Origin: Methanosarcina sp.
Lineage (GTDB): Archaea > Halobacteriota > Methanosarcinia > Methanosarcinales > Methanosarcinaceae
Reading direction: 5' to 3'
DNA: 50,316 nt
Assembly (NCBI GenBank): GCA_003164755.1
Contig: PLUB01000083.1
Location: forward strand, 1 to 50,316
Part shown: one piece after another, positions 34,895-44,702 of the stretch
Layout of the letters: each line of letters opens with the position of its first letter
Position numbering within the stretch: position 1 is the first letter of the stretch
The notes under the pieces: generated by a model
What the model saw: the letters and a program-made list of their open reading frames with translations, nothing else
Told to the model about the DNA's origin: nothing
Databases searched by the model: none
Position numbers and translations under genes: made by a program

Positions 34895-36949
34895 ATGGTG
34901 TATAAAAGTAATCAAAAAATATCCGGTAAGAGTATAACCACATTTGAGTTCAATAATGTTACGGACGGGAATGAATCCAATCAAGTTATGGGAGAATCTG
35001 AATCTAATCAGATTAAATCTAAGCCTGATCTCAATTATGATATGGATGAAGATGTTGATATCGGCTTTCTATTTGAAAACACTTCTAATATAGATGTTCC
35101 CAAACTTCTTATCGACCAGGTGTTAGGACAGGAGCATGCAGTAGAAGTAGTAAAAAAAGCAGCTAGTCAAAGACGACACATTATGATGATAGGGACTCCA
35201 GGTACAGGGAAATCCCTGCTTGCAAAAGCTATGGCAGAGCTCCTTCCTAAAGAAGAACTCAAGGATATCCTTGTATATCCGAATATGGAAGATCTGAACA
35301 ATCCTAAAATCAGAGAAGTTCCTGCCGGAAAAGGCAGAGAAATTGTTATGGCTCATAAGATGGAGGCTCGAAAGAAAGCCCAGGCCAGAAACATGCTTAT
35401 GATGCTCTTTGTAGTTGGCATTATAGTTTATTCTTACTTTGTTGCCCAATTGCTCTGGGGCATAATTGCAGGCATAATGATCCTCATGTTAACTCGCCAG
35501 TTTCTTCCTAAAGAGGAAATGATGATCCCGAAATTGGCGGTTTCTAATTATGATAAAGAGCATGCACCCTATATTGATGGAACTGGAACACATGCAGGAG
35601 CCCTTCTAGGTGATGTGAGGCATGACCCATTCCAGTCCGGAGGACTTGAGACTCCTGCACACGATAGAGTAGAAGCCGGAGATATCCACAAGGCCCATAA
35701 AGGAGTACTCTTCATTGATGAGATCAATACTCTCAGGCTGGAGTCCCAGCAGAGTCTATTAACGGCGCTTCAGGAAAAGGAATATCCGATTACCGGGCAA
35801 TCCGAGAGGAGTTCAGGAGCTCTTGTTAAAACCGAACCTGTACCCTGTGATTTTATTATGGTTTCTGCAGGGAACCTGGATGCAGTTCATAAGATGCACC
35901 CTGCGCTAAGGTCGAGAATAAAAGGCTATGGATATGAAGTCTACATGCGTGACTCCATGGAAGATACTTCTGAAAATAGGAAGAAAATGGTCCGTTTCGT
36001 TGCCCAGGAAGTTGTTCGGGACGGGCATATCCCTCACTTTGATGAAGGTGCAGTAGAAGAAATAATCAGGGAAGCCAGACGGCGGGCAGGTCGGAAAGGC
36101 CATCTTACGTTAAAGCTTCGCGACCTTGGAGGACTTGTGCGTGTAGCAGGTGATATTGCCCATTCAGAAGACGCTCCAATAACAACCTCAGAACACGTGC
36201 TTGCGGCAAAAAGGATTGCCAGGTCAATTGAACAGCAGCTTGCAGACAGCTATCTTGAACAGCGCAAGGAATATGAATCCTTCCTGAGAAAAGGTTCTGC
36301 TGTAGGCAGGGTCAACGGCCTTGCAGTTATGGGGGGGGACTCTGGAATTGTGCTACCTATCGTATCCGCAGTTACTCCTGCAATTTCTGGATCTGAGGGG
36401 CGCATTATAGCAACAGGGAAGCTCAAGACAATTGCAAAGGAAGCAGTGCAGAATGTCTCTGCAGTGATTAAAAATATGACAGGTGCAGATATCTCCAGAC
36501 ATGATGTCCATATCCAGTTCGTAGGAACATATGAAGGTGTGGAAGGAGATAGTGCATCGGTTTCAATTGCTACAGCCGTCATATCTGCCATTGAAAAGAT
36601 CCCCGTGGACCAGACTGTGGCAATGACAGGTTCCCTTTCAGTCAGAGGAGATGTCCTGCCTGTAGGTGGAGTGACCTATAAAATCGAAGCTGCAGCCCAA
36701 GCAGGTATGAAGAAAGTTATTATCCCGAAGGCAAATGAAGCGGATGTTCTTATCGAAAGGGCATACAGAGACAAGATTCTGATCATTCCTGTGTCTTCCA
36801 TTGCGGAAGTAATGGAACACAGCCTAGTGGGCCCGAGAAAGAATTCAATTATAGAAAAACTAAAGAATATTACCAAACTCAGTTTCGACATTCCGGAAGT
36901 CTCACCCACTTCCGTTCAGGCTAAGAGTTTATTTGGGTGCAGGAACTGA
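34895..36949 (+). CDS. lon: Archaeal membrane-anchored Lon protease (LonB)
   Basis: ATP-dependent protease that degrades misfolded and regulatory proteins at the membrane. 684 residues. An acidic N-terminus is followed by the AAA+ module: Walker A MIGTPGTGKSLLAKAMAELL, an inserted pair of transmembrane helices (MLMMLFVVGIIVYSYFVA, LLWGIIAGIMILMLT) that define LonB, and Walker B GVLFIDEINTLR. The C-terminal protease domain has the catalytic Ser in GVEGDSASVSIATAV and Lys in GGVTYKIEAAAQAG. The ATG follows GTGAGCTAACC. tldD follows with 2-nt spacing, so lon-tldD-tldE form a proteolysis operon. Confidence 0.96.
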   Translation: MVYKSNQKISGKSITTFEFNNVTDGNESNQVMGESESNQIKSKPDLNYDMDEDVDIGFLFENTSNIDVPKLLIDQVLGQEHAVEVVKKAASQRRHIMMIGTPGTGKSLLAKAMAELLPKEELKDILVYPNMEDLNNPKIREVPAGKGREIVMAHKMEARKKAQARNMLMMLFVVGIIVYSYFVAQLLWGIIAGIMILMLTRQFLPKEEMMIPKLAVSNYDKEHAPYIDGTGTHAGALLGDVRHDPFQSGGLETPAHDRVEAGDIHKAHKGVLFIDEINTLRLESQQSLLTALQEKEYPITGQSERSSGALVKTEPVPCDFIMVSAGNLDAVHKMHPALRSRIKGYGYEVYMRDSMEDTSENRKKMVRFVAQEVVRDGHIPHFDEGAVEEIIREARRRAGRKGHLTLKLRDLGGLVRVAGDIAHSEDAPITTSEHVLAAKRIARSIEQQLADSYLEQRKEYESFLRKGSAVGRVNGLAVMGGDSGIVLPIVSAVTPAISGSEGRIIATGKLKTIAKEAVQNVSAVIKNMTGADISRHDVHIQFVGTYEGVEGDSASVSIATAVISAIEKIPVDQTVAMTGSLSVRGDVLPVGGVTYKIEAAAQAGMKKVIIPKANEADVLIERAYRDKILIIPVSSIAEVMEHSLVGPRKNSIIEKLKNITKLSFDIPEVSPTSVQAKSLFGCRN

Positions 36950-36951
36950 TC

Positions 36952-38292
36952 ATGAAAAGCATTATGCAGAGCATTAAATTTTATGACTGCAGGATAGTAG
37001 GAGGTAGTTTCATCTCTATTATCCTGGATAATGGAAGGATAGAGGAAATTTCCAAAAATTTCACACGAGGAGCAGGTGTAAGGGCTCTATGTGGGGGTTC
37101 GTGGGGTTATACAGCTGTTGAAGGGGAAATTGACCTCAAGCACGGGATAGAAGCTGCCTCAAAACTTGCTTTTTCTATGAACGCTAACACCCCCAAAGAA
37201 AGCGTTGAACTTGTATCTGTAAATCCTCCAGAGATAAAAAATCTTCCTGAAATAAGGATCGATCCAAGGGATGTTTCCATAGATGAGAAAGTAGGCCTAT
37301 TAATGAGCATCGAGGCCAATGCAAAGGTCAAAGGAGTTCACAGCACAAAAGTAACATATATGGAAGCTGAATTCAAAATCGAATACCAAAGTTCCGATGG
37401 GCTGGAATGTGAATATGAACTCCTGAATGTCGGCTTTGCCGTTTCTGCAGTGGCCTCAGAGAATGGTGAGTATCAAGCAGGCAGAGAAAGTCGCTTTGGG
37501 TACGGCTATGAGCTTTTTGAAAAAGAGAACGTTATGGAACTTGCAAGCAGAGCAGGTAATACTGCAGTCGAACTTCTTAAAGCCAAAACCCCTAAAGGTG
37601 GAGAAATGCCTGTACTGCTGGATCAGGAACTTGCCGGAGTCTTTGTGCATGAAGCCGTAGGACACGCATCAGAAGCCGATCTTGTCCTTGAAGGGGATTC
37701 CATCCTTGGAAACAGAATAGGAAAACAGATCGCAGCTCCTCTTATTACTATCATCGACGACCCCACTCTTCACGAGTTTGGATATTACCCTTTTGATGCA
37801 GAAGGAGTACAATCAAAAAAAACAGAGATAATCCGGGAGGGGGTCTTAAATTCCTATCTACATTCCCGTGAAACGGCTGCCAAACTTGGAGGAACTCCAG
37901 GGAACTGCCGAGCTCAGGGATATTCCATGCCAGTTGTCAGGATGAGTAATACATTCATAGATAATGGGGATGCCAGGTTTGAAGAGATGCTTGAAGAGCT
38001 TCGAGATGGAATATATCTTATCGGTTCTAGAGGGGGGCAGGTGAATACCGGAGAAGGAATTTTCCAGTTCAATGCCGAAAAAGGATATATGATAAGGAAC
38101 GGAGAACTTACAAAACTTGTACGGGATGTCTCCCTATCTGGCAAGATCCTTGAGATTCTTAACCATGTAACTCTTGTGGGCAATGACATGAAAATAACTG
38201 CAGGAAGATGTGGAAAAGCAGGACAGATTATTCCAGTATCAGACGGTTCCCCCCATCTTGCCATCTCAAAAGCCCTTGTAGGAGGTTCATGA
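36952..38292 (+). CDS. tldD: TldD-type metalloprotease subunit
   Basis: Peptidase U62 family; TldD and TldE form a heterodimer that degrades unfolded peptides. About 446 residues. It carries the zinc site HEAVGHASEADLVLEGDS (H-E-x-x-x-H...E), plus C-terminal family stretches YSMPVVRMSNTFIDNGD, GSRGGQVNTGEGIFQFNAE and GRCGKAGQIIPVSDGSPHL. ATG 36952 is chosen; it is two bases after the lon stop and preceded by GCAGGAACTGATC. The stop overlaps the tldE start (ATGA), so translation is coupled. Confidence 0.92.
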   Translation: MKSIMQSIKFYDCRIVGGSFISIILDNGRIEEISKNFTRGAGVRALCGGSWGYTAVEGEIDLKHGIEAASKLAFSMNANTPKESVELVSVNPPEIKNLPEIRIDPRDVSIDEKVGLLMSIEANAKVKGVHSTKVTYMEAEFKIEYQSSDGLECEYELLNVGFAVSAVASENGEYQAGRESRFGYGYELFEKENVMELASRAGNTAVELLKAKTPKGGEMPVLLDQELAGVFVHEAVGHASEADLVLEGDSILGNRIGKQIAAPLITIIDDPTLHEFGYYPFDAEGVQSKKTEIIREGVLNSYLHSRETAAKLGGTPGNCRAQGYSMPVVRMSNTFIDNGDARFEEMLEELRDGIYLIGSRGGQVNTGEGIFQFNAEKGYMIRNGELTKLVRDVSLSGKILEILNHVTLVGNDMKITAGRCGKAGQIIPVSDGSPHLAISKALVGGS

Positions 38293-39605
38293 AAATGTAT
38301 GAACTTGCAAGAAAGGCCCTCAAGTTGGCAGAGAAAATAGGGGCAGAAGAAGCTGAAATTTATTATGCTTCTAATCACTCAACAAGTGTGAATTTCCGGA
38401 AGGATTCCCTTGAAAATGCCAAAGATCGTTTCTCAGAAGGTATTGGAATCCGAGCCATAGTAAATGGAGCGGTGGGTTTTGCAAGTACGAATTCTGCACG
38501 AGAACTCGAGAATGCTATAGAAGTTGCAGTCGCAGAAGCCAGAGTTGGGAGCCAGGATCCTGATTGGATGGGACTTCCATCTGATGGGAAATACCAACAG
38601 GTTACAGGGATCTTCGATAAAAGAGTCGAGACTCTTGAGCTTGAAGAGTGTATAGACTATGCGATGGCTCTTGTTGAAGGCACAAAAGAGCACCCAGGCG
38701 CGCTTCCCACCTCCGGAGGTTTCACCCGAGCAAAGGGCAGACATCTTATCCTGAACACAAACGGGATTGATATTGAAGAAGAATCTACAGTTGTTTCAGG
38801 TTTTGTGGATGTTATTACGGTAGATGGGCAGACTTCAACAGCCTATGATTTTGCTATTTCCCATTCTCTTGACATTGATTTCTTTGCTCTCGGGGAAAAT
38901 GCCGCAGATCTTGCTCTTAAGTCCAATGGAGGAATTAAAATCGAACCGCAAAAAATCGATGTGATCTTCCACCCCTTTGCTTTTTCAGATATCATTGAAG
39001 ACGTCCTTGCCCCTTCCCTTGACGCAGATAATGTCCAGAAGGGGAGGTCAGGCCTTATAGCTAAGCTTGGGAAAGAATTGGCAGTTCCAGAACTCTGTAT
39101 CTATGATGATGGGCTGATCGAGTCAGGAATCGAGACTTCAGCTTCAGATGATGAAGGAGTTCCTTCACAGCGTACAACCGTGATTGAGAAAGGAGTGCTT
39201 GTGACTTATCTCCATGATAATCATACCGCAGGAAAAGCAGGCATAAAAAGCACAGGCAATGGTTTGAGGGCTTCTTATTCAAGTCCTCCTTCAGTGGGGC
39301 TCAGAAATTTCATAATCGACTACCCTCAAAAGGATGTTATCGCTGATACAGAATATGGGGTTTTCGTAAATACGATTATCGGTTCTCACACTGCAAATTC
39401 AATTTCTGGGGACTTTTCAGTGGAAGCAAGAAATGCTTTCACAATTAGAGACGGAGCTCTTGATGAACCTATAAAGTCGCTTATGATTTCTGGCAATGCT
39501 TTTGAGCTCTTAAAACAGATTACAGGTGCAGGTTTTGATGTAAGAAGAGTTGGAGGCATGATTATACCTTCAGTCCGTGTTTCAGATTTAAGTGTAATAG
39601 GTTAA
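38289..39605 (+). CDS. pmbA: TldE/PmbA-type peptidase partner
   Basis: About 438 residues, TldE/PmbA branch of peptidase family U62. N-terminus MKMYELARKALKLAEKIGAE, then the typical FRKDSLENAKDRFSEGIGIR. It lacks the HExxxH zinc motif of its partner, as TldE proteins do. C-terminal family signatures are TYLHDNHTAGKAGIKSTGNG and NTIIGSHTANSISGDFSVEA. ATG 38289 overlaps the tldD stop by four bases. It ends the lon-tldD-tldE unit; T-rich sequence at about 39620 may terminate it. Confidence 0.92.
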   Translation: MKMYELARKALKLAEKIGAEEAEIYYASNHSTSVNFRKDSLENAKDRFSEGIGIRAIVNGAVGFASTNSARELENAIEVAVAEARVGSQDPDWMGLPSDGKYQQVTGIFDKRVETLELEECIDYAMALVEGTKEHPGALPTSGGFTRAKGRHLILNTNGIDIEEESTVVSGFVDVITVDGQTSTAYDFAISHSLDIDFFALGENAADLALKSNGGIKIEPQKIDVIFHPFAFSDIIEDVLAPSLDADNVQKGRSGLIAKLGKELAVPELCIYDDGLIESGIETSASDDEGVPSQRTTVIEKGVLVTYLHDNHTAGKAGIKSTGNGLRASYSSPPSVGLRNFIIDYPQKDVIADTEYGVFVNTIIGSHTANSISGDFSVEARNAFTIRDGALDEPIKSLMISGNAFELLKQITGAGFDVRRVGGMIIPSVRVSDLSVIG

Positions 39606-39716
39606 GGAAACTTCAAGATCCTTTTTCCAACACTTCTAAAAACTTATCTAATATCTTATGGCATCATAAAAACTCATCACTATTTCCCGCACCTTGCGAC
39701 TGCAATAACTAAAAAT

Positions 39717-39830
39717 CACTTTCTGCAGATGTACTAAAGAATGGTATCTATTTTCTCAATATGACAGTACCTTAAATATTAATCCAACCTTCAATAAATA
39801 ATAGTGGACAAAAAAGCAAACAAATTTATC
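39717..39830 (+). repeat. Family-2 repeat, copy G (3' end lost)
   Basis: CACTTTCTGCAGATGTACTA, ATGGTATCTATTTTCTCAAT, ATGACAGTACCTTAAATATT, AATCCAACCTTCAATAAATA. It runs into the IS5 relic. Confidence 0.7.
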
Positions 39831-39834
39831 AAAA

Positions 39835-40140
39835 GATAGTGATTATAACAAAAAAATATCACACAACATCTTCAGATTCACTCTTTGAGTAGTAATAACA
39901 AGAACTTTTCCTGCTTTGAATATCTCTTTTGTTACTGCATAAACTAGTTTCTTTGGAGCTCTTTTTGAGCTGATCCTCTTGTTTCTTAATACATCAGTTA
40001 TTCCCAGATGATATTCTTTTACTGCTCTTTTCATTTTTGCATCATAACCTTTTGATTTTGCTCCAAAGTATTCTCTGTCTCTATGAACCACTTCATTTTT
40101 TCTGATAACTCTACATACGAATGCAATCGTTTTTTACTCA
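39835..40140 (-). pseudogene. IS5-family transposase remnant (C-terminal part)
   Basis: The minus strand reads VVHRDREYFGAKSKGYDAKM, KRAVKEYHLGITDVLRNKRI, SSKRAPKKLVYAVTKEIFKA, GKVLVITTQRVNLKMLCDIF: the DDE-domain end of a Methanosarcina-type IS5 transposase ('RDrGYFGakprGydAtMkRavrghpLgi.d.lRNkRIs.kRapgErpYAviK.vf.aghv.VTTv.RV.vKm'). The N-terminal two thirds are missing, so it is inactive. The same region, more decayed, is at 49570-49860. Confidence 0.85.
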
Positions 40141-40591
40141 ATAACCAGATTATACATCCCATATTTTTTTCAATTCATGAGGTATTTGTTTGCCAAATTA
40201 GCTTATTAGATCCACTTTTTTATTTGTTCAAATGAGATATATTCTTAGCCCTGATACAAAATTGTAATAATATTGAAAAACTGTTCTCAGTCCTTAGCGT
40301 ATGTTCAAGAGGACTTCGATTAATCCTAAATTTCATCGTATGCGTATTAATTGTATACAAATAACTCTTGAAGATCAAAGATTTATTTAAATCCTTAATT
40401 ATTTTTATGCCAATATTTGAACGCTACATCGTAACCTCACTATACATGAGATTCAAAATTATGCATAATAATCGTTGAACGGTGAAGAATGATTATCACA
40501 CAAATTATTTTGGATCTACCCCTGATCTTTATCAATGAAGAAAAGGAAAAAGGTATTAAGTTACTGAGGTTATTACCTATATTTTAGAGAA
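40141..40591. other. Gene-free stretch with a weak family-1 repeat
   Basis: At 40308-40400, AGAGGACTTCGATTAATCCT and GAAGATCAAAGATTTATTTA look like worn family-1 arms around an AT-rich core. Otherwise nothing is recognised. Confidence 0.4.
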
Positions 40592-41470
40592 TTACTTCCT
40601 GAGAAGTCTTGCCATATAAAGTAACTTTGGAGTATTTCTATGAGACCCTATAGGCATAATATGAATTCCTCGCGAAAGTTTTACGAGTTCGGATATAGTT
40701 TCTGATGCTATAGAAAGACCTTCTTCCACCGGATTAGATGCCTTTCTCATGCGGGATATTATTTTCTCAGGTACACTGATTCCAGATATGTTTCTGTTCA
40801 TGAATTCAGCCATTCCAAGGGACTTTAAAGGGATCAAGCCTGCAATTACAGGTACACCGAGGTGGTTTATGGCTTCCATAAATTCCTCAAACATACCCAA
40901 ATCAAAGACAGCCTGGGTCTGGATAAAATCAGCTCCACAATTAACTTTTTTTTCAAGTTTTATGAGTTGCAGGGGATTGCTAGGATTTATTCCGGAGACA
41001 GCACCAGTACAGAAAGAAGTTCCTCCGTTTAGCTTATTTCCTGCAAAATCAACGCCAGCATCCAGTTTCCTTACAAGTTGAAGAAGCTGCACGGAATCGA
41101 GATCATATACCGGCTTTGAGCTAGGATGGTCTCCACACGAAGGAAAATCCCCGGTCATTAAGCAAATATTCCGGATACCAAAAGCATAAGCTCCCAACAG
41201 ATCTGACTGAAGTCCGAGCCTATTCCTGTCACGGCAAGTTAACTGCATAATGGGCTCGTGTCCATCATCGAGCAGAAGCTTACTAAAAGCTAGGGAACTC
41301 ATATGCATTATAGAGCATTGGTTGTCAGTGACGTTTAGAGCATCTACAACGCCTTTGAGCTGGCTGGCATTTTCCAAGGAAGCTGAAAAGTTAGTTCCCT
41401 TTGGAGGGGAGATTTCAGCAGTAATCAGAAATTTGCTGGAATTCAGTTTATCACGAAAATTAAGATGCAT
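40592..41470 (-). CDS. metF: Methylenetetrahydrofolate reductase (MetF)
   Basis: Interconverts methylene-THF and methyl-THF. About 292 residues, TIM-barrel MetF family: LITAEISPPKGTN (catalytic Glu), ALNVTDNQCSIMHMSSLAFS, EPIMQLTCRDRNRLGLQSDL (typical 'q.t.rD.nr..lqs.l'), NICLMTGDFPSCGDHP, GADFIQTQAVFDLGMFEEFM and VPVIAGLIPLKS. ATG 41470 or the TTG just before it starts it. It follows the MetV-like gene by 24 bp on the same strand. This MetF+MetV pairing occurs in acetogenic bacteria and here argues for a THF-based, not methanopterin-based, methyl branch. Confidence 0.9.
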   Translation of the reverse strand: MHLNFRDKLNSSKFLITAEISPPKGTNFSASLENASQLKGVVDALNVTDNQCSIMHMSSLAFSKLLLDDGHEPIMQLTCRDRNRLGLQSDLLGAYAFGIRNICLMTGDFPSCGDHPSSKPVYDLDSVQLLQLVRKLDAGVDFAGNKLNGGTSFCTGAVSGINPSNPLQLIKLEKKVNCGADFIQTQAVFDLGMFEEFMEAINHLGVPVIAGLIPLKSLGMAEFMNRNISGISVPEKIISRMRKASNPVEEGLSIASETISELVKLSRGIHIMPIGSHRNTPKLLYMARLLRK

Positions 41471-41494
41471 CAAATAAGAATACTAGAAATGAAA

Positions 41495-42109
41495 TTATTT
41501 AAAACCATGCTCCTGAGGGGGATGTACAATGTAAAGAAGATCCAGCCTCTCGATTTTTTTCAAACGCTCATAAATAAGAGTCCATGCACAATCTTTCAAC
41601 CTATCAATTTCACACATTCCTTCAACATTACCTCCACAGGGCCCGTTCAGAAGTCCTTTTGAGCATTGGGATTTGGGACAGATCCCGCCGAATTTATCTA
41701 TGATACAGTTCCCACACATTATACACTGATTGGAAATAAGTTTACCCCCGCTCGAACATCCCAAGGAAATAGTATCACTTGAACAGTACACAGGGACATC
41801 CACTACATTAGCTACGGAGGAAACACCACTGCCGCAGGCCATTACAAGGATACAGCATGCATCAGTTATTTTCTCATTTTTCTCAACCAGGGACTCAAAA
41901 GACCGTATGCTACAGGCTGCAGTAGGAAGAACCCAGCCTACTACATGCTTTCCACTATCCTCAAGTTTTCTGCACATTTCAAGAACTTCGGGTTCCCCGC
42001 CTATTCGTAGTTTTGCAGCGCAGACATTGCATCCGATAACGAACATGTTGTCTTCATTTTTTAAGAGGGCAAGAATTTTCTCAAAGGGTTTTTCTGAAGT
42101 TATAATCAT
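41495..42109 (-). CDS. MetV-like methylenetetrahydrofolate reductase C-terminal domain protein
   Basis: About 204 residues. N-terminal region VIGCNVCAAKLRIGGEPEVL, then a central AACSIRSFESLV and ACCILVMACGSGVSSVANV. The cysteine-rich C-terminus QCIMCGNCIIDKFGGICPKSQCSKGLLNGPCGG is the MTHFR C-terminal zinc/Fe-S type motif. In acetogens MetV pairs with MetF and links it to electron carriers. ATG 42109 is chosen because GAGGTAATT sits just upstream; it overlaps the folP stop region, giving a tight folP-metV-metF operon. Exact cofactors cannot be told from sequence. Confidence 0.85.
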   Translation of the reverse strand: MIITSEKPFEKILALLKNEDNMFVIGCNVCAAKLRIGGEPEVLEMCRKLEDSGKHVVGWVLPTAACSIRSFESLVEKNEKITDACCILVMACGSGVSSVANVVDVPVYCSSDTISLGCSSGGKLISNQCIMCGNCIIDKFGGICPKSQCSKGLLNGPCGGNVEGMCEIDRLKDCAWTLIYERLKKIERLDLLYIVHPPQEHGFK

Positions 42110-42111
42110 AA

Positions 42112-43338
42112 TTACCTCAAATATCGATATTCTAGATCGTTTCGGTTTGCAATACATTCGTAGATCATTTCGCCGATAAGTGGAAGGGGATGAACCTGCC
42201 CCTTAAGTTTTTTGGCAGCTCGCCCAAGTTGCAGCATAGTGCCCATTATAAGCACATCAGTGATTTCCGTTTCATGAGAAACTGCATTCCTTTTCAAGGC
42301 CGCATCCCCCCCCATAGCAAGCATTTCTTGTTTTATTATGAGACCCTCTGTCGTTGTAAGGTTACGAATTTTCAGCATTAAATGAATGCTTTTGCACTGC
42401 ATTATCTGTGAGCCTATCCTTGTTGTCCCTATTTTTCGCATTGCTACTGCTGCATCCTGAGGGGTCTTTACTTCAAAGACAGAAACCTCATATATGTCCT
42501 CTTTTACTTCACTTGTCCGACTTCTGAGAGCTTTTCCAAGCTTTACAACGTCAAAGGTCTCAGGCACATCATGCGTACGAATTATATGAGCACCCTTGTA
42601 GACTGCAATAGCTGCTGCAGCCAGGCTGCCATAAAGCCTCTCATTCGCAGTTTTTCCAAGTACCTCCCCTATGAAGGATTTTCTTGAAAGAGCCGCTAGT
42701 AAAGGCTTTTCGAAAATATTAAGGCGTTCAAAATCATCAAGGATTTCAAAATCATGGATAGGAAGCTTAAATTCTGTCCAGCTACCTATTGCAGGGTCAA
42801 GTATCAGATTTTTCTGGTTGATACCTCCAGCTTCAGCAGCCCATATAATAGAATCAAGTGCTTCAATTATAGAGTTCATTCCCAACGCGTCTCCGGGAAC
42901 TTTTATAGAGGCCATGACAACTGCAGGACACCCATATTCTGCGATTACTTCGATCATTCGAGGGTCTGTGGTAAAACCAGAAACATCGTTTATAACCTCA
43001 GCTCCTCTTTTGAGAGCTTCTTCTGCGATTTCGGGAAACATTGTATCCACGGAAATCACAGCATCCACATTGCTTTCAAGAACCTCAAGAGCTGGCAAAA
43101 TACGTTCTAATTCTTCTTTCTTGCTTATCTGTTCGGAAAAACGCCAGGTTGAACGGGCTCCAAGATCCAAGAAAGTTGCTCCATCTTCCACCATCTTTAG
43201 AGCAATCTCAAGTACTGAATCTTGGCTCACAACAGAGCTTTCGTAAAAGGATTCCGGGCTCAGGTTAATTACACCCATTATATGTGAAGGGTATCTATCT
43301 CCCAACTTTATACCACAGATATCAGCATCAACGACCAT
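42112..43338 (-). CDS. folP: Dihydropteroate synthase-like protein with C-terminal extension
   Basis: Condenses a pterin pyrophosphate with p-aminobenzoate, in line with a folate pathway. About 408 residues against about 280 for classical FolP. The barrel (1-275) has HIMGVINLSPESFYES, ATFLDLGARSTW, VISVDTMFPEIAEEALKRGA, VINDVSGFT and ALSRKSFIGEVLGK; the usual DPGIGFGK is DPAIGSWTEF, so pterin or phosphate binding may differ. The C-terminal 130 residues (VFEVKTPQDAAVAMRKIGTT ... LKGQVHPLPLIGEMIYECI) form an extra domain seen in archaeal and some acetogen FolP relatives. ATG 43338 is taken as the start (TTG 43347 is possible). Confidence 0.85.
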   Translation of the reverse strand: MVVDADICGIKLGDRYPSHIMGVINLSPESFYESSVVSQDSVLEIALKMVEDGATFLDLGARSTWRFSEQISKKEELERILPALEVLESNVDAVISVDTMFPEIAEEALKRGAEVINDVSGFTTDPRMIEVIAEYGCPAVVMASIKVPGDALGMNSIIEALDSIIWAAEAGGINQKNLILDPAIGSWTEFKLPIHDFEILDDFERLNIFEKPLLAALSRKSFIGEVLGKTANERLYGSLAAAAIAVYKGAHIIRTHDVPETFDVVKLGKALRSRTSEVKEDIYEVSVFEVKTPQDAAVAMRKIGTTRIGSQIMQCKSIHLMLKIRNLTTTEGLIIKQEMLAMGGDAALKRNAVSHETEITDVLIMGTMLQLGRAAKKLKGQVHPLPLIGEMIYECIANRNDLEYRYLR

Positions 43339-43724
43339 TTTTGACAACCAGATATATAGATTTATGAATCAACTAATGTCAACAAACACATAATAAACAT
43401 TAGTAAGAAAATATTTGTGATAGCCTAATTCACAGATCTTTCAGTCATTAGATCTTTTCAGCGCCAGGCCTTTGAACTATAGCTGAGATCCATAAAAAGT
43501 CTTATTATTTTTTGTGTTCATGATTTATTGAAGTCGTAGAATGTGGGAGATAATGATGAATTTTTGCGATACCAGGAGGTATTCAAAAGTTTCCGATTCA
43601 TTGCATTCCGCCTATTGAAAATATATTGTGATATTCCTGAAAAAAACCTTTTTATTTGGTCACCAGAGATTTCCGGATAGAAACCGCGATTTATCAGGTA
43701 GATTTGCTTACAGACTTATAATAA
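43339..43724. other. Gene-free upstream region of folP-metV-metF
   Basis: No coding frame. It should hold the minus-strand promoter of the folP operon. The debris tract starts here. Confidence 0.25.
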
Positions 43725-43815
43725 AGAGGATTTCCATAAATCTCTGATTTTCACAAGTCAATTATATCCAATTTATAAGCATATGACGAAATAAGGGGTT
43801 TATCGAAATCCTCTA
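43725..43815 (+). repeat. Family-1 palindromic repeat, copy 10 (best preserved)
   Basis: Left AGAGGATTTCCATAAATCTC, TGATTTTCACAAGTCAATTA, core TATCCAATTTATAAGCATAT, right GGGGTTTATCGAAATCCTCT. The arms pair over about 20 bp. It is a good reference for the family's forward orientation. Confidence 0.85.
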
Positions 43816-44284
43816 CAAATAATAAATCTGGATTGTTATAAAATACGCTTCAATGATACATAAAAATATTGATGTGTGAAATTGACTTAATGAAATTGTA
43901 AAAAGCAATATTAGTCTTGATTGAAAAATTGGCTCTAAATAATAATTTTTACTATTGTAAACTTGTTAGATCGAAAAAAGAGATCAAATTTATTTAATTT
44001 GACACAATTAGGAAAATAATTATTTTTGTTTTAGTATGAAAATATGGGAGTACGAATATCATATCCTACCACGATGATCTAATTTCGAAGTAATCCATAT
44101 TTGCTGTAGTTTCAAATGATTATTCTTATTATTTCACAATTCTTCCGATATGGTTCACAAGAAAAAAGATTTACCCATACATATTAAGAGAATAAGAGGA
44201 TTACTATTTAAATGTAATTTTTTTTCTTATTGGCAAGCCTATCTATATCTTTCTCACTAATTTCTGTATTTGATACTATTTTTT
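43816..44284. other. Gene-free AT-rich stretch
   Basis: Nothing recognised. Confidence 0.25.
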
Positions 44285-44700
44285 TTCTTTACAGTTATCA
44301 ATAATTCTTTTTCTGAATGACTAAGCCGTTGTCCTTTCTTGTATGTACTCAGGAAAACCAATAAATTTCCTGAAAGGAATTTAATCAATACATTATTCTC
44401 AAGTTCAAAGTTGAAAAGACCATGCTATTACTACAAAACGAGCATTTTTAATCATAAAGGTGACATCATCTTCAGAGTCCAGCTTCGGAAATTGTTTTGT
44501 TCAAAGATATGGACTTATAAATAATACGAAAAGAATTCTAATCAATGAAGGAATCAATTTCAGTCAATTTGCTTACAACTAACTGAAGAAGTATTTATAG
44601 TTCTTTACGAACAAAATTAGTACGAATTTTCATGAATATAAATTAATGTTAAGAGATTTTAGCTCTCAAATGTTCAAACGCATAGAAATTTAGAGAAATT
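44285..44700 (-). pseudogene. IS5-family element remnant (5' part)
   Basis: Homologous base by base with 29430-29835: TACAGTTATCAATAATTCTT, ACTCAGGAAAACCA, CAATCAATACATT, TCAAGTTCAAAGT, AAAGACCATGC, ATACGAAAAGA. No intact frame. It directly abuts the IS256 relic. Confidence 0.6.
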
Positions 44701-44702
44701 TG

